Below are positions 1 to 5,118 of a stretch of 6,757 bases of DNA, one piece after another. A program made the translations under genes and the position numbers. The DNA is from Acidobacteriota bacterium (GTDB lineage: Bacteria; Acidobacteriota; Vicinamibacteria; Vicinamibacterales; Fen-181), in the NCBI GenBank assembly GCA_021779795.1, contig JAJXZZ010000182.1:1-6757 (forward strand), given 5' to 3'. Each line of letters starts with the position of its first letter. Position 1 is the first letter of the stretch. The notes beneath the pieces are model-generated. The model worked only from the letters and a program-made list of their open reading frames with translations, was not told where the DNA came from and made no database searches.

Positions 1-672
1 CGCGAGACCGTCGAGGCCGATCGCGAGGACGCCCGCGCGGAGATGGTTCGGCAGGTCGAGGAGACCCGCGCCGGGGCGCTCGTCGAGCAACTGGCGGGCC
101 TCGTCGTCGCCGCGGCGCGGCCCGAAGGCGCGGCTGGCTGCGAGGCGCTCGGCCGGCGGCTCGGCCGCCGCACGGACCGGTTCGAAGCGGCCGTGTCCGA
201 TGCCGGCTCCGTGTTCGCCCTCGACCGGCTGCACCGCGTGCGGATCGCGGCCAAGCAGCTCCGGTACGCGCTCGAGCTGGCGCACGAGATCGGACAGGTT
301 CCGGCGCTTCGCCTCGTGGCGCGCCTCAAGCGGATCCAGGATCTCCTGGGGCGACTGCACGACCTGGAAGTCGTCGGCGGTTACCTGCAGCCCCCGCGGG
401 GCGCGGCGGGCCGGTCACCGGAAGACGAGGCTCGCGCGCTGGTCGAGCACGAGATGCGCCGGCTGCACGCGGTGTACCTGGCCCGGGCGGGCGCGCTCGA
501 CGCCATCGTCTCCGCCTGCCGCGGGAAGGTTCTTCAGCGGCTCGCGGACCGCGCGGTCGAGCCGGCGCGAAGGAGGGCGACATGGCCGAAACGTTCAGCC
601 TCTACCTCGTCAGGCACGCCATCGCCGCCGAGCCGGGCCCGGAGTACCCGGACGACACGAAGCGGCCGCTGA
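1..672 (+). CDS. CHAD-domain protein, C-terminal part (5' end outside window)
   Basis: The frame is open from base 1, so the true start lies upstream. The visible part is alpha-helical and rich in Arg and Ala. It contains two CHAD hallmarks: LHRVRIAAKQLRYALE at about visible residues 77-92 and IQDLLGRLHDLEV at about 112-124. These match the second half of a CHAD domain, so the first histidine-bearing helical repeat should lie outside the window. CHAD domains are known for conserved histidines and basic residues and bind inorganic polyphosphate; they often sit beside CYTH, ppk, ppx or sixA genes. The SixA-type gene directly downstream fits that context. Oddly, no stop occurs before 670-672, so the frame runs 91 bases into the phosphatase gene. 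The last 30 or so residues (Arg/Ser/Thr/Pro-rich) look like out-of-frame reading of that gene rather than conserved protein. The CHAD identity is fairly sure; the exact C-terminus is not. Confidence 0.82.
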   Translation, partial: RETVEADREDARAEMVRQVEETRAGALVEQLAGLVVAAARPEGAAGCEALGRRLGRRTDRFEAAVSDAGSVFALDRLHRVRIAAKQLRYALELAHEIGQVPALRLVARLKRIQDLLGRLHDLEVVGGYLQPPRGAAGRSPEDEARALVEHEMRRLHAVYLARAGALDAIVSACRGKVLQRLADRAVEPARRRATWPKRSASTSSGTPSPPSRARSTRTTRSGR

Positions 673-1094
673 CCGACGACGGCGTGTCGAGGTTCCGGAA
701 GGCGGTGGCGGGGCTGGCCGCGCTCGACGTGGAGGTCGAGCTCGTCCTGACGAGCCCGCTCACGCGCGCCCGGCAGACGGCCGATCTCCTGTCAACAGGA
801 CTCGACGGTCACCCGGCCGTCGTCGAGACGGGGGCGCTGGCGCCGGGCGCCCCGTACAAGGCGCTGATGACCGAGCTCGGGCGGCACGCCCGGCGGACGG
901 CCGTGGCGCTGGTCGGCCACGACCCGTCGATCGGGCAGGCGGCGGCGCGCCTGATCGGCAGCCCGAGCGCCCTCGTGTTCCGGAAGGGCGGCGTCTGCCG
1001 GATCGACGTGGACCGCCTGCCGCCGGTCGCTCCCGGCCGCCTGGCGTGGTTCGCCCCGCCGAGGCTGCTCGTCCGCGTGCGCGGGCCGAGGTGA
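582..1094 (+). CDS. sixA: SixA-type phosphohistidine phosphatase (histidine phosphatase superfamily)
   Basis: A 170-residue cytoplasmic protein, close to the usual SixA length. The catalytic motif LVRHAIA is at residues 9-15, with the nucleophilic His12 and Arg11. TSPLTRARQTA at 57-67 supplies the second conserved arginine (Arg62), and VGHDPSIG at 111-118 supplies the second catalytic histidine (His113). RKGGVCRID (134-142) and the GRLAWFAPPRLL tail are typical of SixA. Family members remove phosphate from phosphohistidine; E. coli SixA acts on phosphotransfer proteins such as NPr. The target here cannot be read from the sequence. The ATG at 582 is chosen because AGGAGG (571-576) lies 5 bases upstream and the catalytic motif begins at the expected distance. 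It probably shares a transcript with the CHAD gene. It converges on ribH with 20 bases between stop codons. Confidence 0.9.
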   Translation: MAETFSLYLVRHAIAAEPGPEYPDDTKRPLTDDGVSRFRKAVAGLAALDVEVELVLTSPLTRARQTADLLSTGLDGHPAVVETGALAPGAPYKALMTELGRHARRTAVALVGHDPSIGQAAARLIGSPSALVFRKGGVCRIDVDRLPPVAPGRLAWFAPPRLLVRVRGPR

Positions 1095-1118
1095 CCGGCC
1101 AGGCGCCGCCGCCGTCAC
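1091..1118. terminator. Inverted repeat across the convergent sixA/ribH stop codons
   Basis: GTGAC (1091-1095) and GTCAC (1114-1118) pair and include bases of both stop codons. With one bulged C the stem extends by GGC/GCC to about 8 pairs around an 11-base loop. No T-run follows on either strand, so it is at best a weak or factor-dependent bidirectional transcription end. Chance pairing in GC-rich DNA is possible. Confidence 0.25.
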
Positions 1119-1615
1119 AGCAGGCCCGGCCGCTTCGCCCCCGGCGCGGAGTCGATCGCCGCGCAGAGGCCGATCATCTCGAGCGCCGTCGCCGCGGCGT
1201 CGAACCCCTTGTTGCCGGCCTTCGTGCCGGCGCGCTCCATCGCCTGCTCCAGCGTGTCGGCCGTGATGATCCCGAAGATCACGGGCACGCCGGTCTCGAG
1301 CGACACCTGCGCGATCCCCTTGGTCACCTCGCCGGCGACGAAGCTGAAGTGCGGCGTGTCGCCCTGGACGAGGCAGCCGAGGCAGACGACCGCCCCGTAG
1401 GCGCCCGTGCGCGCGAGGCGCTGCGCCGCCAGCGGGATCTCGAAACTGCCCGGCACCCAGGCCACGTCCACGTCGGCCTCGGGCACGCCGTGGCGCCGCA
1501 GGCAGTCTTCCGCCCCGGCGAGCAGCTCGCGCGTGAAGAACTCGTTGAAGCGCGACGCGACGATGCCGATCTTCCGGCCGCCCGCGTCGAACCGTCCCTC
1601 GAAAACCCGTCCCAT
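1115..1615 (-). CDS. ribH: 6,7-dimethyl-8-ribityllumazine synthase
   Basis: A 166-residue protein of normal family length. It condenses 5-amino-6-ribitylamino-uracil with 3,4-dihydroxy-2-butanone 4-phosphate to give lumazine, the penultimate step to riboflavin. Family motifs appear in order: SRFNEFFTREL (21-31), WVPGSFEIPLAA (53-64), QGDTPHFSFVAGEVTKG (84-100) and ERAGTKAGNKG (127-137). His89 in TPHF matches the catalytic histidine of the Bacillus enzyme, and Arg128 the conserved phosphate-binding arginine. The family assembles as pentamers or 60-mer capsids; which one applies here cannot be told. The ATG at 1615 has GGAGGA at 1623-1628 with a 7-base spacer. It is the last gene of the rib operon, 97 bases after ribBA. 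The usual partner nusB does not follow. Confidence 0.97.
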   Translation of the reverse strand: MGRVFEGRFDAGGRKIGIVASRFNEFFTRELLAGAEDCLRRHGVPEADVDVAWVPGSFEIPLAAQRLARTGAYGAVVCLGCLVQGDTPHFSFVAGEVTKGIAQVSLETGVPVIFGIITADTLEQAMERAGTKAGNKGFDAAATALEMIGLCAAIDSAPGAKRPGLL

Positions 1616-1712
1616 CGGATCGTCCTCCAGGCGCCTCGAGCCCGGCGCCCGATGTCGGCTTGACCGCCACGCGCTCGTCCGTGGCTGCCGGGCCTGCTGG
1701 CGCGGGGCCGCT
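1616..1712 (-). other. ribBA-ribH intercistronic spacer with two small hairpins
   Basis: This 97-base gap is the longest inside the operon and holds no convincing small gene. It contains GCCACG/CGTGGC (1666-1671 with 1680-1685, 8-base loop). It also contains a pair of self-complementary GGCGCC copies (1630-1635 with 1644-1649, 8-base loop). The second hairpin ends one base from the ribH ribosome binding site (1623-1628). Neither is followed by a T-run, so they are not standard terminators. They could affect RNA stability or ribH translation, or simply reflect GC content. Confidence 0.3.
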
Positions 1713-2927
1713 TCAGACCTGGCCGAGCAGGTGCCCGAGCCGCTCCTTCTTCGTGCGCAGGTAGTGAACGTTGCGCCGGTTGGGCGCGACCTCGATGGGG
1801 ATGCGGGAGGCGATCTCGAGGCCGTGGCTCCCGAGGCCGACCACCTTGCGCGGGTTGTTGGTCAGCAGGTCCATCCGCCGCACGCCGAGGTCGTACAGGA
1901 TCTGCGCGCCGAGGCCGTACTCGCGCAGGTCGTCGGCAAACCCGAGCCGGCGGTTGGCCTCGACCGTGTCGGCTCCCTCGTCCTGCAGCGCGTAGGCTCT
2001 CAGCTTGTTGAGGAGCCCGATGCCCCGGCCCTCCTGGCGCATGTAGAGGAAGACGCCGGCCCCCCTGCGGTCGATCGCCTCGAGCGCCGCCTCCATCTGC
2101 TCGCCGCAGTCGCAGCGGAGCGAGTGGAAGAGATCGCCCGTCATGCACTCCGAGTGGACGCGGACGAGCACCGTGTCCCCGGCGCGGATGGCGCCCCTGA
2201 CGAGGGCGAGGTGCAGCAGGTCGTCGACGGTCGTCCCGTAGGCGAAGAGCCGGAACGGCCCGAAGCGCGTCGGCAGGTTGACCGCGATCTCGCGCCGGAC
2301 GAGCACCTCGTGCCGCCGGCGGTGGGCGATCAGGTCCGCGATGGACGCCACCACGAGGCCGAACCGGTCGGCGATCTCCCGCAGGCGCGGGAGGCGGGCC
2401 ATGGTGCCGTCCTCGTCCATGATTTCGCAGATGACGCCGGCGGGGGAGAGGCCCGCCATCCGGCACAGGTCCACGGCGGCCTCGGTGTGGCCGGCGCGGC
2501 GAAGCACGCCTCCCGGCTGCGCCTCGAGCGGGAAGATGTGGCCCGGGCGGGCGAGGTCGGCCGGCCGGCTCTCCGGATCGACGAGCACCTGCACCGTCCG
2601 CGCGCGGTCGGGCGCCGAGATCCCCGTCGTCACCCCGCGCGCCGCGTCGACCGACACCGTGAACGACGTGCCGAGGCTCGCGGTGTTCTCCGCCACCATC
2701 GGCCGCAGGTCGAGCGCCCGCAGCCGGTCGCGCGTGGCGGCGAGGCAGATGAGGCCGCGGCCGTGACGGGCGAGGAAGTTGATCGCCTCCGGCGTCACCT
2801 TGTCGGCGGCGACGATGAAGTCCCCCTCGTTCTCGCGATGCTCGTCGTCCACGACGATGATGGCCTCGCCGCGGCCGAGGGCGGCCAGGGCGTCGGGAAT
2901 CGAATCGAGGCGTTCGGGATCCGGCAT
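1713..2927 (-). CDS. ribBA: Bifunctional 3,4-dihydroxy-2-butanone-4-phosphate synthase / GTP cyclohydrolase II
   Basis: A 404-residue fusion enzyme supplying both precursors of riboflavin. The N-terminal RibB domain (about 1-200) turns ribulose 5-phosphate into dihydroxybutanone phosphate plus formate. It shows DDEHRENEGDF (27-37), the acidic metal and substrate loop, then RHGRGLICLA, TTGISAPDRA (100-109), RPGHIFPL (127-134) and GHTEAAVDL (146-154). The C-terminal RibA domain (about 205-404) opens GTP. It has HSECMTGDLFHSLRCDCGEQ (258-277), whose Cys261, Cys272 and Cys274 bind zinc. RQEGRGIGL (297-305), the ANRRLGFADDLREYG region (324-338) and LLTNNPRK follow. Both halves look catalytically intact, unlike RibBA proteins in which one domain has decayed. 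The ATG at 2927 is chosen because AGGAGA (2934-2939) sits 6 bases upstream and RibB homology starts at once. A longer reading to 3074 would add only low-complexity sequence overlapping ribE. Confidence 0.97.
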   Translation of the reverse strand: MPDPERLDSIPDALAALGRGEAIIVVDDEHRENEGDFIVAADKVTPEAINFLARHGRGLICLAATRDRLRALDLRPMVAENTASLGTSFTVSVDAARGVTTGISAPDRARTVQVLVDPESRPADLARPGHIFPLEAQPGGVLRRAGHTEAAVDLCRMAGLSPAGVICEIMDEDGTMARLPRLREIADRFGLVVASIADLIAHRRRHEVLVRREIAVNLPTRFGPFRLFAYGTTVDDLLHLALVRGAIRAGDTVLVRVHSECMTGDLFHSLRCDCGEQMEAALEAIDRRGAGVFLYMRQEGRGIGLLNKLRAYALQDEGADTVEANRRLGFADDLREYGLGAQILYDLGVRRMDLLTNNPRKVVGLGSHGLEIASRIPIEVAPNRRNVHYLRTKKERLGHLLGQV

Positions 2928-2955
2928 GACAGGTCTCCTGGGCTCCTCGGCCCCG

Positions 2956-3624
2956 TTACGCGGACGTCGGGTGCTTCCTCCAGCCGGCGCGGAGGATCGC
3001 GTCGACGGTGAGCGGTTCCGGCGGCGGGCCGCCGCCGGCCGGCCGCTGCGCGCGGGCGGCCTTGGCCAGCACATCGACTTCGAGGTTCACCCGGTCCCCG
3101 CGCCCGAGCGACGCGAGGTGCGTCTGGGCCAGCGTGTGCGGGACCAGCATGACCGTGAACGTCCGGTCGAACGGCCCCTCGTCGAGTGTCAGGCTGACGC
3201 CGTCAACGGCAATCGATCCCTTCGGCAGCAGCTGCGCCAGCACGGCCGCGTCGGCGGCGATCGTGAGCGACGCCGAGCGGCCGGCGCGGCGACGGGCGAC
3301 GACGCGTCCGACGCCGTCCACGTGCCCGAGGACGAAGTGGCCGCCCAGCTCGTCTCCCACGCGACGCGCCGGCTCGACGTGGACGCGCCGGCCGGCCACC
3401 CAGTTGCCGGCGGTCGTGACACGGAGCGTCTCGGGCGACAGGTCGGCGCGCACGCGGCGGCCCGCCTTCCCCGTGACGGTGAGACAGATCCCATCCACGG
3501 CGAGGCTGTCGCCAATCGCCAGCGACGGCGCCGACGAGGGCGCGTCGATCTCCACGACGCGTGTTCGGCCCGCGGCGCCGACCGAGCGCACCGTGGCCAC
3601 CTCGCGGACGAGGCCGGTGAACAT
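2956..3624 (-). CDS. ribE: Riboflavin synthase, alpha chain
   Basis: A 222-residue enzyme that dismutates two lumazine molecules into riboflavin and the pyrimidine co-product. Two tandem lumazine-binding barrels are visible. The first begins MFTGLV and includes SLAVDGICLTVTG (40-52, with Cys47) and SPETLRVT. The second begins near GGHFVLGHVDG (94-104) and includes KGSIAVDGVSLTL (135-147), LVPHTLAQT (160-168) and VNLEVDVLAK (179-188). The MFTG start is almost invariant in the family and fixes the ATG at 3624. GGGGAGGG at 3631-3638 lies 6 bases upstream. The start overlaps the ribD stop as TGATG, implying translational coupling. After the second barrel comes a tail of about 30 residues: a Gly/Pro-rich linker (about 195-204), then LTVDAILRAGW. 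The tail is somewhat extended but seems an ordinary end for this family. Confidence 0.96.
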   Translation of the reverse strand: MFTGLVREVATVRSVGAAGRTRVVEIDAPSSAPSLAIGDSLAVDGICLTVTGKAGRRVRADLSPETLRVTTAGNWVAGRRVHVEPARRVGDELGGHFVLGHVDGVGRVVARRRAGRSASLTIAADAAVLAQLLPKGSIAVDGVSLTLDEGPFDRTFTVMLVPHTLAQTHLASLGRGDRVNLEVDVLAKAARAQRPAGGGPPPEPLTVDAILRAGWRKHPTSA

Positions 3625-4772
3625 CAGCGTCCCTCCCCGGCGGCGCCGCCCATGTCCGCCAGCGCGGCCTCGAACGACATCCGGTCGAAGACGGTCTTCT
3701 CGTCCTCCCCGACGCGTTCGATCCTGGTGACGTGGCCGCTCCAGGCGGGAGTTCCCCGCGGCCAGGTCTCGCCTTGTCCGAGCGTGGCCGGGGCGACGTA
3801 GGCGATCCATCGATCGACGACGCCCGCGTCGAGGAACGCCCGCGAGAGCCGCGGGCCGGCCTCGAGCATCAGACAGTGGCCGCCGCGCCGGGCGAACTCG
3901 CGCACGAGCGACACCGGATCGACATGGCCCTCGCGCTCGTCGCACGGGACGACGGTTCCCTGGCGCCGCTCCACTTCGGGCCGGCGCGGGGAGGACGCGG
4001 CCGCGCGGCCCGCGAAGACCCAGAACGGGCGAGGCCATCCCTCGTCCAGGCTCAGGTCGGTGTCCACGCAGGCGGGCACGGCGTCGTCGGCGGGGCAGGG
4101 CTCGGACGGGCCGAGGAGGCGGCCGTCGAGGCGGGGCCGGTCCTGGCGCAGCGTCGCCTCGCCAACCGCCACCACGTCGGACCAGCGGCGGAGGCGATGC
4201 GCGTCACGTCGCGCGTCGATGCCGGTGAGGTAGTGCGGTGTCGTGGCGGCTCGCGTCGCCGGGAGCGGCGCGAAGAAGCCGTCCCGCGACGTGGCAGTCT
4301 TCAGGAGGACGAACGGCCGCTCGAACGCGCGCGTCGCGACGAACGGCCAGACGAGTTCCAGCGCCTCGGACGCCAGCACGCCGCTCTCGACGGCGACGCC
4401 GGCGCGCCGGACGGCCTCCAGCCCGCCTCCCGCGACCCGCGGATTCGGATCCCGGACGCCTATCACCAGCCGGGCGATGCCGCTCGACGCGACCATGGGC
4501 GCGCAGGCGGGCCTCCGGCCCTGGTGGTTGCACGGCTCGAGCGTGCAGTAGAGCGTCGCCCCCTTCGCCAGCGGCCCGGCCTCGCGGAGGGCGACCGCCT
4601 CGGCGTGGTCGGTGCCCGTCCCCAGGTGGGCGCCGCGCCCGACGACGCGGCCGTCGCGCACCACGACCGCCCCGACCGGAGGGTTGGGCCACGGCCGCGC
4701 GGGAATGCGGCCGGCGAGGCGCAGCGCCTCGGCCATGAACGAGACGTCTTCGATGCTGGCTGAACGACCCAC
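3624..4772 (-). CDS. ribD: Bifunctional diaminohydroxyphosphoribosylaminopyrimidine deaminase / 5-amino-6-(5-phosphoribosylamino)uracil reductase
   Basis: A 382-residue two-domain enzyme doing steps 2 and 3 from GTP to riboflavin. The N-terminal deaminase (about 10-145) shows PWPNPPVGAVVV (27-38), the zinc site HAEAV (His56, Glu58) and EPCNHQGRRPAC (79-90, Cys81 and Cys90). The C-terminal reductase domain (about 152-365) starts with RPFVLLKTATSRDG (152-165). It continues with DRPRLDGR (211-218), CLMLEAGPRL (300-309) and FLDAGVVDRW. It is more divergent: the usual SLDG and DDP-L-T-R motifs are altered, though their aspartates remain. No methionine has both a good ribosome site and full homology. 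I choose GTG at 4772: GAGGAG (4776-4781) precedes it and about 11 residues lie before the first conserved SFMAEAL segment. ATG at 4737 is an alternative lacking a good site; upstream ATGs fall inside the riboswitch. First gene of the operon. Confidence 0.93.
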   Translation of the reverse strand: MGRSASIEDVSFMAEALRLAGRIPARPWPNPPVGAVVVRDGRVVGRGAHLGTGTDHAEAVALREAGPLAKGATLYCTLEPCNHQGRRPACAPMVASSGIARLVIGVRDPNPRVAGGGLEAVRRAGVAVESGVLASEALELVWPFVATRAFERPFVLLKTATSRDGFFAPLPATRAATTPHYLTGIDARRDAHRLRRWSDVVAVGEATLRQDRPRLDGRLLGPSEPCPADDAVPACVDTDLSLDEGWPRPFWVFAGRAAASSPRRPEVERRQGTVVPCDEREGHVDPVSLVREFARRGGHCLMLEAGPRLSRAFLDAGVVDRWIAYVAPATLGQGETWPRGTPAWSGHVTRIERVGEDEKTVFDRMSFEAALADMGGAAGEGR

Positions 4773-4797
4773 CGTCTCCTCGATGCGGGGCGGTGGG
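4768..4797 (-). promoter_or_regulatory. Hairpin sequestering the ribD ribosome binding site and GTG start
   Basis: On the - strand, CCCACCG (4797 to 4791) is a perfect 7-base complement of CGGTGGG (4774 to 4768), six of the pairs being G-C. The proposed GTG start (4772-4770) lies inside the 3' arm. The ribosome binding site GAGGAG (4781-4776) lies in the 16-base loop. The stem would block initiation when formed, as expected of a riboswitch expression platform acting on translation. No intrinsic terminator with a T-run is present in the leader. The pairing is seen in the sequence; the regulatory role is inferred. Confidence 0.55.
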
Positions 4798-4816
4798 AAA
4801 GGGCAGGCGTACCCCC

Positions 4817-4839
4817 GGCGCGCCGCGGGCGGGCGCGCC
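4817..4839 (-). promoter_or_regulatory. GC-rich leader hairpin between FMN aptamer and ribD
   Basis: Two copies of the self-complementary octamer GGCGCGCC (4817-4824 and 4832-4839) flank a 7-base loop and would form an 8-pair all-GC stem, plus a possible U-G closing pair, in the leader RNA. No U-run follows, so it does not look like an intrinsic terminator. It may act as a pause site or structural spacer of the expression platform. Confidence 0.4.
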
Positions 4840-4852
4840 ACGAGCAGGCCCC

Positions 4853-4964
4853 CAACTCCTCCCATCCAGACTCTCACTGTCGGCCCCGGAATCTCACCGG
4901 GTCCTGCCCTCGCGGGCTCGCGGGCTGTACCGCCGGTGGGGACTTTCACCCCGCCCCGAAGTTG
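4853..4964 (-). promoter_or_regulatory. FMN riboswitch (RFN element)
   Basis: Read on the - strand, this segment carries the strongly conserved RFN core: TTCGGGGC, GGGGTGAAAGTCCCC (4952 to 4938), ACCGGCGGT, AGCCCGCGAG, CCGGTGAGATTCCGG, GGCCGAC and GAGAGTCTGGATG. The closing helix P1 is visible as CAACTTC (4964 to 4958) pairing with GGAGTTG (4859 to 4853), seven pairs with one G-U. The P3 arm is very short. Known elements of this class bind flavin mononucleotide and turn off riboflavin genes when FMN is plentiful. It lies directly upstream of ribD, about 80 bases from its start, in the same orientation, so it almost certainly controls the rib operon here. Confidence 0.97.
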
Positions 4965-4974
4965 TGGCTACCAC

Positions 4975-5004
4975 ACGATAGCGGCCGGTTCGCTCCGGTG
5001 TCAA
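4975..5004 (-). promoter_or_regulatory. Predicted rib operon promoter
   Basis: A perfect -35 TTGACA (5004 to 4999) and a -10-like TATCGT (4980 to 4975, four of six consensus bases) are separated by 18 bases. Transcription would begin near 4968, only a few bases before the first base of the riboswitch P1 helix. That geometry supports the call. The spacer contains two CCGG palindromes (4985-4988, 4995-4998) of unknown meaning. Confidence 0.65.
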
Positions 5005-5023
5005 GGCGACGGGCGAGTTCCCA

Positions 5024-5052
5024 TCGATTCCACAGTGAGTTGGGGCTATACT
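5024..5052 (+). promoter_or_regulatory. Possible promoter of the PIN-PhoH gene
   Basis: TATACT at 5047-5052 matches five of six bases of the -10 consensus. The matching -35 position, 17 bases upstream, holds only the weak TCGATT (5024-5029, three of six). It would give a leader of about 60 bases before the ATG at 5119. It stands back to back with the rib promoter, the two -35 boxes being 19 bases apart. Confidence 0.4.
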
Positions 5053-5118
5053 GCTTTCGCGCCCTACCCGTGGTGTACAGCGGTGACCGTTAATCAGGTG
5101 AGAGTGGAAGGTATCCGA

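Noticed and set aside
582..1094. SixA-type protein as the missing phosphatase of the riboflavin pathway
   Set aside because: Known phosphatases for that step are HAD-type. This gene is on the opposite strand, belongs with the CHAD gene, and is not under the FMN riboswitch.
200..1663. Long + strand open frame of 487 codons across CHAD, sixA and ribH
   Set aside because: It runs out of frame over two + strand genes and antisense to ribH, is Arg/Pro/Ala-rich low-complexity sequence, and shows no family motif. Long false frames are expected at this GC content.
1407..3011. Long + strand open frame of 534 codons opposite ribH and ribBA
   Set aside because: It is fully antisense to strongly conserved enzymes and has His/Asp/Arg/Ala-biased composition typical of a mirror frame.
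1713..3074. Longer RibBA starting at 3074
   Set aside because: The extra 49 residues overlap ribE in another frame and are low complexity. The ATG at 2927 has a good ribosome site and immediate homology.
4773..4852. Intrinsic terminator as the riboswitch output
   Set aside because: The leader has strong GC stems but no following U-run, so translational control fits better.
3624..4949. Longer RibD starting at ATG 4949 or ATG 4865
   Set aside because: Both starts lie inside the FMN aptamer, and the added residues have no RibD homology. GTG 4772 fits both the ribosome site and family length.
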